Source of the DNA: Anaerolineae bacterium | Lineage (GTDB): Bacteria > Chloroflexota > Anaerolineae > UBA1429 | Length of the DNA: 5,351 bases | Direction of reading: 5' to 3' | NCBI GenBank assembly: GCA_007118555.1 | Contig: SKRJ01000330.1 | Span: forward strand, 1-5,351 | Part shown: positions 1 to 5,351 of the stretch, piece by piece | Numbering within the stretch: the stretch's first letter is position 1 | Layout: each line of letters opens with the position of its first letter | Program-made: the position numbers and the translations under genes | Notes under the pieces: model-generated | Databases searched by the model: none | Seen by the model: only the letters and a program-made list of their open reading frames with translations | Told to the model about the DNA's origin: nothing

Positions 1-36
1 CTGATGAGGCCAGGGGTTCGAGTCCCCTCAGCTCCA
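1..36 (+). tRNA. tRNA 3' part, cut by the window edge, probably tRNA-Ala
   Basis: Only the 3' half is present. The T arm is complete: AGGGG (12-16), loop TTCGAGT, CCCCT (24-28). It is followed by the acceptor 3' strand CAGCTCC (29-35) and discriminator A36. The next bases are TCA, so CCA is not encoded. If the variable loop has five bases (7-11), bases 2-6 (TGATG) are the 3' strand of the anticodon stem. The anticodon itself lies outside the window. The acceptor strand is identical to that of the tRNA-Ala at 129-201 and the T arm differs at one loop base, so a second alanine isoacceptor is the best guess. That identity is inference; that it is a tRNA end is well supported. Confidence 0.85.
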
Positions 37-47
37 TCACCCGAACC

Positions 48-114
48 GCAGGGCCCTGCTCTATACAGGAGCCGTGAGGCTGCCAGATCCGGCGGGTTCC
101 GATGCGGGATCTGG
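48..114. repeat. Palindrome and inverted repeat in the tRNA spacer
   Basis: The 92-base spacer between the two tRNAs contains a perfect 12-base palindrome, GCAGGGCCCTGC (48-59). It also contains an 8-bp inverted repeat, CCAGATCC (83-90) with GGATCTGG (107-114), around a 16-base loop. Neither is followed by a T run, so neither looks like a terminator. They may fold in a joint tRNA precursor or may be chance in GC-rich DNA. No convincing promoter was found in the spacer, which favours co-transcription of the two tRNAs, but weakly. Confidence 0.35.
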
Positions 115-128
115 GTGATCGGGAACTC

Positions 129-201
<73 letters not shown>

Positions 202-235
202 CCTGCCAGGTAACGTATCGAGAACAGGTAGGCGC

Positions 236-273
236 AAAACCCCCTTGCCCTTGGGCCAGGGGGGTCTTTGTCT
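236..273 (+). terminator. Probable intrinsic terminator after tRNA-Ala
   Basis: Bases 239-250 (ACCCCCTTGCCC) pair with 253-265 (GGGCCAGGGGGGT) through about 12 pairs with one G-U pair and one bulged C, around a TTG loop. An A run (236-239) precedes the stem and a T-rich stretch (TCTTTGTCT, 265-273) follows. The tail is interrupted by C and G, so termination may be partial. Its place, 35 bases after tRNA-Ala and 75 bases before leuS, fits the end of the tRNA transcript. Partial read-through into leuS is possible. Confidence 0.6.
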
Positions 274-337
274 GGCAAGGCCCGTGCGAGCCTGGGCCGA
301 TGACTCAGGCGCCTGCGTCCTACCCCGGGAATCCTCT

Positions 338-343
338 GGAGGT
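338..343 (+). promoter_or_regulatory. Ribosome binding site of leuS (decides the start)
   Basis: GGAGGT matches the anti-Shine-Dalgarno sequence closely. It lies 5 bases before ATG 349 but only 2 bases before the in-frame GTG 346. The ATG is therefore the better start, and the GTG directly before it should be ignored. Confidence 0.85.
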
Positions 344-348
344 CGGTG

Positions 349-3195
349 ATGGCAGATCAGTCCGTCAAAACAGAGCAGTCGGTGAAGGCAGCATCCTCAG
401 ACACGTACCATCCCCAGCGAATCGAGCAAAAGTGGCAAAAGCGCTGGGACGAGACGGGGCTGTATCGGCGGGTCGAGGATCCCACGCGCCCCAAGCACTA
501 TGCGCTCACCATGCTACCTTACACCTCGGGCGATCTCCACATCGGCCACTGGTACGCCATGGCGCCCTCGGACGCCAAGGCGCGCTATATGCGCATGCAT
601 GGCTACAATACCTTTTTCCCCATCGGGTTCGACGCTTTTGGTCTGCCCGCCGAGAATGCCGCCATCCAGCACAACATCCATCCCCACACATGGACGATGG
701 ACAATGTGGCTCACATGCGCGGCCAGTTGCGGGCCATGGGCGCCATGTGGGACTGGGAGCACGAGGCGATCACCTGCCTCCCCGGCTACTATAAATGGAC
801 CCAGTGGTTCTTTCTCAAGTTCTACGAAAAGGGGCTGGCCTACCGCCAGGAGGCGGCGGTCGATTTCTGCCCCCACTGCAACACGACCCTGGCCCGCGAG
901 CAGGTGTGGGGCGAGGATCGCCATTGCGAGCGCTGCAGCACGCCCGTAGTCAAGCGCCAGTTGGAGCAGTGGTTCTTTCGCATCACCGACTATGCCGACG
1001 AGCTGCTGGACGATCTGGACAAGATCGATTGGCCCGAGCGCGTCAAGATCATGCAGCGCAACTGGATCGGACGCAGCCCCGGCGCCCGCGTGACCTTCTC
1101 CTCGGAGCAGGGCGATCCCATCGAGGTGTTCACCACGCGGCCCGACACGCTGTGGGGCGCCACGTTCATGGTGCTGGCGCCGGAGCATCCGTTGGTGGCC
1201 AAGCTGACCGCCGACGAGTGCCGGGCCGAGGTCGAGGCCTATGTGGCCCAGAGCACTCGTCAGACCGAGATCGAACGCCTGTCGCTGGAAAGGGAAAAGA
1301 CGGGCGTGTTCACCGGCGCGTATGCCGTGAATCCGGTCAATCAAGAGCGTATCCCGATCTGGATCGCCGACTATGTGCTGATGACCTATGGCACGGGGGC
1401 CATCATGGCGGTGCCGGGCCATGACGAGCGAGATTTCGCCTTTGCGCTCAAGTTTGGCCTGCCCATCCTCCCCGTTATCGAACGGCCCGACGGCGTGGCC
1501 AAGAGCGTGGTGTACCCGGGATCGGTTCCCGAAGGGTTTGCCGACAAGCTCCGGGCCGAGGGTATCGAGTTTCAGAGCAAGACGGTAGGCGAACTGGGTG
1601 AGGGTCACTTTGTCACGCTGCAGGGCGAGGCACAGATCGAGCGTCATGTGGCGCTGCTGCGGGAACATCTGCAGCCGGGCTATTGGTGCGAGATCGTGGG
1701 CTCCGGGTGGCTCTTTGTCTTTGAGGACGGCGTCCAGGCGCTGAGCTCGGTGGCCCAGGACAAGGCGATCCTCGCGCGCTGCATCGAGCTCAACCCGTTG
1801 GTCGCCACCAACCGTACCGTGATGGAGATGCTGCACGGCGTGCCGTTCTATCGCGACGTGCTCTTTCACGTCGAGTATGGGGCCATGATCCATTCGGGCG
1901 CGTTCACCGGTCGCCCGGGGGATACGGCCAAGGACGACGTGATCCGCTGGCTCGAGGAGCAGGGGAGTGGCCAGGCCGAGGTCAACTATCGCCTGCACGA
2001 CTGGCTCATCAGCCGGCAGCGCATGTGGGGCGCGCCCATCCCAATGGTCTACTGTGAAAAGTGCGGCGTGGTGCCGGTGCCTTACGAGGATCTGCCGGTG
2101 CTCTTGCCCGATGATGCCGAGTTCCTTCCCACGGGCGAATCGCCGCTGCGGCACCACGAGGGCTTTTTGCACACCACCTGCCCCGAGTGTGAGGGGCCTG
2201 CCACCCGCGAGACCGACACCATGGATACCTTCATGTGCTCGTCCTGGTATCACTATGCCTACATCAGCCCCTACTATGAGGGGGATGTGCCCTTTGATCC
2301 CGAGGCCGGACGCTACTGGCTGCCGGTGGACCAGTATACGGGCGGCATCGAACATGCCACAATGCACCTGCTCTATACCCGGTTCTTTACCAAGGCCATG
2401 CGCGATCTGGGGCTGGTCGATTTCGACGAGCCGATGCTGCGCTTGTTCTGCCAGGGCATGATCCTGGGCGAGGACAACGAGAAAATGTCCAAGTCAAGGG
2501 GCAACGTCGTGAACCCCGACGACTATGTGAGCACGCTGGGCGCCGACTCGGTGCGGGCGTTCCTGATGTTCATTGGTCCGTGGGAGCTGGGCGGAAGCTG
2601 GAGCAGCACGGGCATCGAGGGCATCTACCGGTTCATCAACCGTGTATGGTCCGTGGTGGTCGAGACACGGGGAGCCACTGCCGATGGGCAACCATCGGAC
2701 GGCGACATCGCTGCCCTGCGCCGTATGACCCATCAGACCATCCGCGACGTGACCCGCGACTATGAGGCGTTCAAGTTCAACACGGCCCAGGCCAGCCTGA
2801 TGAAGTACAACAACTACTTGATGAAGGTGCAGAACACACCGGTGGTGGCCACCGAGGCTTGGACAGAGGCCATGCGCAGCCTGGTGCTGATGATCGCCCC
2901 CATCATGCCCCATGTGGCCGAGGAGCTGTGGGAGCGCATCGGCGGCGGCTATAGCGTGCATGATCAGCGCTGGCCCGAATGGGACGAGGCGCTGGCGGCC
3001 GACGAGGTGATCACGCTGGTGGTCCAGATCAACGGCAAGGTGCGCGCGCGCATCGATGTGCCCGCCGAGATCACCGAGGATGAGGCGCGGGAGCATGCCC
3101 TGGCCCATGAGAATGTGCAGCGCTATCTCGAGGGGCTCGAGATACGCAAGCTGGTGTATGTGCCCGGCCGCCTGGTGAACATCGTCGCCAACTAG
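349..3195 (+). CDS. leuS: Leucyl-tRNA synthetase with an extra insertion in the editing region
   Basis: This cytoplasmic class Ia synthetase charges tRNA-Leu with leucine using ATP and hydrolyses mischarged tRNA. Residues are counted from ATG 349 (948 aa). Visible are the HIGH motif (64-67) and a first zinc-type module with C174, C177, C193 and C196. The CP1 editing domain has TTRPDT (262-267) and GHDERD (357-362); T267 and D362 match the specificity Thr and the amino-group-binding Asp of the E. coli enzyme. A second C-x2-C pair set is at 569/572 and 611/614, followed by the KMSKS motif (712-716). An anticodon-binding helical domain (about 745-880) and the C-terminal domain (about 886-948, containing QINGKVRARI) complete it. 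The region before KMSKS is short, as in Bacillus-type enzymes, without the large leucine-specific domain of E. coli. The length exceeds the usual 800-880 because of an insertion at about 385-509. The first 19 residues are a poorly conserved extension with QSVK twice. The gene appears to have its own terminator. Identification is secure. Confidence 0.98.
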   Translation: MADQSVKTEQSVKAASSDTYHPQRIEQKWQKRWDETGLYRRVEDPTRPKHYALTMLPYTSGDLHIGHWYAMAPSDAKARYMRMHGYNTFFPIGFDAFGLPAENAAIQHNIHPHTWTMDNVAHMRGQLRAMGAMWDWEHEAITCLPGYYKWTQWFFLKFYEKGLAYRQEAAVDFCPHCNTTLAREQVWGEDRHCERCSTPVVKRQLEQWFFRITDYADELLDDLDKIDWPERVKIMQRNWIGRSPGARVTFSSEQGDPIEVFTTRPDTLWGATFMVLAPEHPLVAKLTADECRAEVEAYVAQSTRQTEIERLSLEREKTGVFTGAYAVNPVNQERIPIWIADYVLMTYGTGAIMAVPGHDERDFAFALKFGLPILPVIERPDGVAKSVVYPGSVPEGFADKLRAEGIEFQSKTVGELGEGHFVTLQGEAQIERHVALLREHLQPGYWCEIVGSGWLFVFEDGVQALSSVAQDKAILARCIELNPLVATNRTVMEMLHGVPFYRDVLFHVEYGAMIHSGAFTGRPGDTAKDDVIRWLEEQGSGQAEVNYRLHDWLISRQRMWGAPIPMVYCEKCGVVPVPYEDLPVLLPDDAEFLPTGESPLRHHEGFLHTTCPECEGPATRETDTMDTFMCSSWYHYAYISPYYEGDVPFDPEAGRYWLPVDQYTGGIEHATMHLLYTRFFTKAMRDLGLVDFDEPMLRLFCQGMILGEDNEKMSKSRGNVVNPDDYVSTLGADSVRAFLMFIGPWELGGSWSSTGIEGIYRFINRVWSVVVETRGATADGQPSDGDIAALRRMTHQTIRDVTRDYEAFKFNTAQASLMKYNNYLMKVQNTPVVATEAWTEAMRSLVLMIAPIMPHVAEELWERIGGGYSVHDQRWPEWDEALAADEVITLVVQINGKVRARIDVPAEITEDEAREHALAHENVQRYLEGLEIRKLVYVPGRLVNIVAN
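1501..1875 (+). other. Inserted domain of unknown function within LeuRS
   Basis: This segment encodes residues 385-509. In standard bacterial LeuRS the editing motif GHDxRD, the Leu-Pro-Ile strand and a short loop lead almost directly to the segment that here reads YGAMIHSGAFTG (510-521). Here about 115-125 extra residues lie between them. The extra part looks like a compact alpha/beta domain: a helix around 427-441, a strand with YWCEIVG (445-451), a second strand LFVFED (455-460), then helices around 468-481 and 487-496, ending PFYRDVLFH (499-507). It is in frame, has no stop, and base use looks like its surroundings, so it is not an assembly artefact or a recent insertion. I do not recognise a catalytic motif. 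Boundaries are approximate. Confidence 0.7.
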
Positions 3196-3208
3196 CCGTT
3201 GAAAGACG

Positions 3209-3250
3209 AGAACCGCAGAGGATACAAGAGCCCTCTGCGGTTCTTTTTTT
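3209..3250 (+). terminator. Intrinsic terminator of leuS
   Basis: A perfect 13-bp stem (AGAACCGCAGAGG, 3209-3221, with CCTCTGCGGTTCT, 3232-3244) encloses a 10-base loop. The last base of the stem opens a run of seven T residues (3244-3250). It begins 14 bases after the leuS stop codon. On the opposite strand the stem is followed only by a weak pyrimidine-rich stretch, so it mainly serves leuS. It also lies just beyond the end of the convergent GyrI-like gene. Confidence 0.95.
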
Positions 3251-3266
3251 GTGGGTCAGGCCGAGA

Positions 3267-3728
3267 TCACTGCGATTCGGCCGGCATGATGGCCGTCAGG
3301 ATCCAGATGGTCATCTCGGGGTCCATACCTGGCGGGAAATACTCGAACGCGGGGCGCGTCTCGTCGACCCGATAGCCGCTGGCGGGCAGCCACTGGCTAT
3401 AGATGGCGCCCCAGGTTTCGCTCAGGGTGCCCATGGTGCATGGAAAGCAGGCATAGCTCCCGCCCGGCAACGCGCGCAGCACAAGGCCCTCGATGGGCGT
3501 TGCGTCGGCGTCGACGATCATCCCCGCGACGAAATCCACCATCTCGGGCTGCTCGGTGCCATAGTAGACGCCATAGTAGCCCGGCTCGATGGCCAGCGCC
3601 GATACGCTCTCGTCGTAAGGATCAAAGCCCTGGCCCCACAGGGTGGGATAGTCGGCGCTCATCGGCTCGATGCGCGCCACGTACCCCATGACAAAACGAT
3701 CGGGCAGTTGGACGATCTCTGGTTGCAT
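3267..3728 (-). CDS. Stand-alone GyrI-like / AraC-type effector-binding domain protein
   Basis: The 153-aa product matches the GyrI-like small-molecule-binding fold (AraC_E_bind, SOUL/GyrI superfamily) along its whole length. It starts with the typical MQPEIVQLP strand. Family landmarks are YYGVYYG (51-57), a DFVAG segment (65-69), the LPGGSYACF strand (87-95), W106 with WLPASGY (113-119), and the final FEYF (128-131) followed by the last strand with TIWILTAI (140-147). No DNA-binding domain, signal peptide or membrane segment is present, so it is a cytoplasmic single-domain protein. Relatives bind hydrophobic drugs, inhibit gyrase, or in some described cases hydrolyse cyclopropane-containing toxins; which applies here is unknown. 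The start at 3728 was chosen because AGGGAG lies 6 bases before it. A longer in-frame start at 3818 would add 30 residues without similarity to the fold and would cross a large hairpin. The gene converges on leuS. Confidence 0.85.
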   Translation of the reverse strand: MQPEIVQLPDRFVMGYVARIEPMSADYPTLWGQGFDPYDESVSALAIEPGYYGVYYGTEQPEMVDFVAGMIVDADATPIEGLVLRALPGGSYACFPCTMGTLSETWGAIYSQWLPASGYRVDETRPAFEYFPPGMDPEMTIWILTAIMPAESQ

Positions 3729-3734
3729 CTCTAT

Positions 3735-3740
3735 CTCCCT
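3735..3740 (-). promoter_or_regulatory. Ribosome binding site of the GyrI-like gene
   Basis: Read on the minus strand the bases are AGGGAG, followed by six bases and ATG (3728-3726). This supports the short start. No clear -35/-10 promoter pair was found in the roughly 125-bp gap to the protease gene, so the promoter is undetermined. Confidence 0.7.
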
Positions 3741-3776
3741 GTGTGAGCATATGCAAGATACCGGTGTCACGTACAG

Positions 3777-3828
3777 GAGATGGTAATGCCCCCTCCCGTC
3801 GCTATTGGGAGGGGGCATATGCCATCTC
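3777..3828 (-). terminator. Very long intergenic hairpin, possible terminator of the protease gene
   Basis: The inner stem is a perfect 12 bp: ATGCCCCCTCCC (3786-3797) with GGGAGGGGGCAT (3807-3818) around a 9-base loop. After a single bulged A (3819) the pairing continues for nine more pairs, GAGATGGTA (3777-3785) with TGCCATCTC (3820-3828), including one G-U. The stem starts 25 bases after the protease stop codon, where a terminator is expected. On neither strand does a good T run follow (minus strand: CTGTACGTG), so it is not a standard intrinsic terminator. It could act as an RNA 3'-end stabiliser, a factor-assisted terminator, a regulatory structure ahead of the GyrI-like gene, or a small palindromic repeat element. 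Confidence 0.5.
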
Positions 3829-3852
3829 GTTCAGAACTCGATCAAACGGGCC

Positions 3853-5351
3853 TCAGCGGGCGCTCCCTCCCGCCAGAGGCGGGAGAAAGTATCGGAACCA
3901 GAGCGGGTTGATCTCTAACAGATAGGCCTGAGCGCCATAGGCGCCATAGGGATCGCCATGATAGTCCACAAGCATGGCCCCCACGGGCTGGGCCAGATCA
4001 TGGCCGCTCTTGTCGTCAGCGAACACGGCCAGACCCTGCACCGGCGCCTCCGGCCCGGGACCGCCTGTCAGCACAAACGGATAGAGCCAAAAGTCATAGT
4101 CAAAGCTGCCGGGAGGCGTCACATCCATGTTGCCATTGGCATCAAAACCAAGGAGCTGATAGTTGAAATCGGTATTATCTGGGCCAAGGCCGTGCCTGGC
4201 TGTGGGCAACCACCACTCCATCAGCGCATTGTTATAGTCGGTATAGATCGGCCAAGGGCTTCCCAGGGCCAACACGCCTGTGTTCAGATCGACTTGAACC
4301 ACGACCCAGACGTTGTCATGTCCGACGCCCTGCCACCAGCCAAAGTTAAAGTTAAAGTTGACATAGTCCCACGCGCCATCGCGGTTCGCATCGATATAGA
4401 GATCGAACTCGGCAAAGAAGGGCTGGGGCACATGCCAGGGCCCCCACGAGTTGATGGTCACTACCATCACTTCCCCAATGCCGGGCTGTGTCCAGCCCCA
4501 GTCCATGCCGAGCATACGTATGCTGGCCATGTCCTGCACGTTGGGGTTGGGCGCCTCTGCCGCATACAGGGCAGGGTAGAGCCACAGGGTGGAAGACACA
4601 GGGCCCGTGTGGGTGAGGCTGAACGGAGCATAGTCGAGCGCGAACGGGTTCACGATCGTGCCCACGCCCGCGATATCCAGCGCGGCAACGGGCTTGGGGG
4701 TAAAGTAGAACGGGACATACAGAGCGCCGTCGGTGGTAATGGCGTCGGTGTCGCTCACAGGCAACAGAGGGGTTCCGGGATAGAACCTTACAAAGCCAAA
4801 GTACTCCTCGAGCACCGCGCCATAGGCCATGGCGACCTCGGACATGTCCAGCTCGACTGTGACGGTCACAGAGGTGCTGGCGCCGGCCGGCACTGGAATA
4901 AACTCGGGTTCTACACTCATTCCCTCGATACCGTCTGACGGTGACCCGTTCTGCAGTCCGATACCGGTCCAATACCCCTTATCGAAAGAGGCCTTGTTGC
5001 GCACGGTCACCGTCCCCGTGAGCGTCACGGTATCCTCGTTGCTGATCACCGAGCCCCAGCTCAGGCTGATCAGATCGGGATCGCCCATGGCGACGGCGGT
5101 CGTCTGTGCGGCGGCGTAGGCATCGACGCGCCCGGCGCCCGCCCGGGGCAGGCCCGTCGCGTCTGCCAGCGGAACGGCGGTGTTCATGATGGCGGCCTTG
5201 ATCTCGGCCGGGGTCCAGGTTGGGTTGGCCTGCCTGAGCAGCGCCGCGACGCCCGCCACATGGGGCGCCGACATGGAGGTACCGCTCATGCTGACGCCCC
5301 CGCTGCCGGTGGCCATCTGCGCGGCAAAGATGCCCATGCCTGGTGCGGCTA
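3853..5351 (-). CDS. Subtilisin-like (S8) serine protease, C-terminal part, 5' end outside the window
   Basis: The frame is open to the right edge, so the start, signal peptide and the catalytic Asp and His lie outside. The ATG at 5337 is internal: the codons before it read AAPG, the usual run-up to this part of the fold. Residues here count from that Met. GTSMSAPHVAG (19-29) carries the catalytic Ser21 (codon 5277-5275). The catalytic domain ends near GAGRVDAYAAAQ (67-78). About 415 residues follow that are mostly beta-rich: a first sandwich-like domain (about 87-215) rich in Thr, Val and Ser, then a Trp- and Tyr-rich region. Two Asp-rich loops, DANRDGAWD (316-324) and DANGNMD (399-405), resemble calcium-binding loops. 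It ends PLWFRYFLPPLAGGSAR. S8 proteases of this layout are secreted and degrade extracellular protein; secretion is inferred, since the signal peptide is not visible. No membrane anchor is seen at the C terminus. Confidence 0.93.
   Translation of the reverse strand, partial: AAPGMGIFAAQMATGSGGVSMSGTSMSAPHVAGVAALLRQANPTWTPAEIKAAIMNTAVPLADATGLPRAGAGRVDAYAAAQTTAVAMGDPDLISLSWGSVISNEDTVTLTGTVTVRNKASFDKGYWTGIGLQNGSPSDGIEGMSVEPEFIPVPAGASTSVTVTVELDMSEVAMAYGAVLEEYFGFVRFYPGTPLLPVSDTDAITTDGALYVPFYFTPKPVAALDIAGVGTIVNPFALDYAPFSLTHTGPVSSTLWLYPALYAAEAPNPNVQDMASIRMLGMDWGWTQPGIGEVMVVTINSWGPWHVPQPFFAEFDLYIDANRDGAWDYVNFNFNFGWWQGVGHDNVWVVVQVDLNTGVLALGSPWPIYTDYNNALMEWWLPTARHGLGPDNTDFNYQLLGFDANGNMDVTPPGSFDYDFWLYPFVLTGGPGPEAPVQGLAVFADDKSGHDLAQPVGAMLVDYHGDPYGAYGAQAYLLEINPLWFRYFLPPLAGGSAR
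3867..3885 (-). repeat. Short hairpin in the last codons of the protease gene
   Basis: CTCCCGCC (3867-3874) and GGCGGGAG (3878-3885) form a perfect 8-bp stem around a 3-base loop. It encodes the LPPLAGGS part of the C terminus, and lies 11 bases before the stop codon on the minus strand. Together with the long hairpin just downstream it makes two strong structures at this transcript end. It may simply reflect Pro and Gly codons. Confidence 0.45.
4342..4359 (-). repeat. Three tandem AAAGTT hexamers inside the protease gene
   Basis: AAAGTT occurs three times head to tail on the plus strand. Read in the gene it is AACTTT three times and encodes NFNFNF (residues 327-332), directly after the first Asp-rich loop. 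It keeps the frame, so gain or loss of a unit would change the protein by two residues. Confidence 0.9.

Noticed and set aside
62..67. TATACA as a -10 box for tRNA-Ala
   Set aside because: No matching -35 box at the right distance, and the predicted start would be more than 50 bases before the tRNA.
202..348. T-box riboswitch or leucine leader peptide upstream of leuS
   Set aside because: No T-box consensus or specifier loop was seen. The frame from ATG 300 is not leucine-rich and runs into leuS without a stop.
1492..1878. Intein or mobile insertion in LeuRS
   Set aside because: No splicing-type Cys/Ser start, no terminal His-Asn followed by Cys/Ser/Thr, no endonuclease motif, and base use does not differ by eye from the flanks.
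514..2367. 617-codon open frame on the minus strand inside leuS
   Set aside because: It lies fully antisense to a secure gene in GC-rich DNA, where the opposite frame often stays open. Its translation is low in complexity, rich in His, Arg and Gly, and shows no recognisable family.
3729..3818. 30-residue N-terminal extension of the GyrI-like protein
   Set aside because: The extension does not resemble the fold, runs through the hairpin region, and the Met at 3728 has a well-spaced AGGGAG before it.
3958..4938. 326-codon plus-strand frame opposite the protease
   Set aside because: It is antisense to a clear subtilase reading frame and its product has no recognisable motif.

Overview
This GC-rich bacterial window holds the 3' end of one tRNA, a complete tRNA-Ala, a complete leucyl-tRNA synthetase gene (leuS), a small GyrI-like effector-binding-domain gene, and the C-terminal part of a secreted-type subtilisin-family protease that runs off the right edge. 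The lineage cannot be fixed from sequence alone. My best guess is Chloroflexota (Anaerolineae/Caldilineae-like), from the style of the protease tail (beta-rich, Asp-rich loops, ending near RYFLPPL) and the stand-alone GyrI-like gene next to it. That guess is inference only.

Left part (1-348): a partial tRNA 3' half, then tRNA-Ala(GGC). Both share the same acceptor 3' strand and neither encodes CCA. A GC-rich stem-loop with a weak T-rich tail follows and probably ends the tRNA transcript. A short leader then carries a strong GGAGGT ribosome binding site.

Centre (349-3195): leuS, 948 codons, with HIGH and KMSKS motifs, a CP1 editing domain, two four-cysteine zinc-type modules and a canonical C-terminal domain. 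It is clearly longer than a Bacillus-type LeuRS because about 115-125 residues are inserted at the far end of the editing domain. This is the most unusual coding feature here. A perfect 13-bp stem followed by seven T residues terminates leuS.

Right part (3267-5351, minus strand, convergent with leuS): the protease fragment is transcribed first. About 125 bp, mostly filled by a very long 52-nt hairpin, then separate it from the 153-aa GyrI-like gene.

The tRNAs and leuS both serve translation. The minus-strand pair shows no evident functional link to them or to each other. I saw no CRISPR array, insertion sequence, phage gene or recognisable defence system, so the region looks mostly ordinary. 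The items most worth a second look are the LeuRS insertion and the intergenic hairpin.
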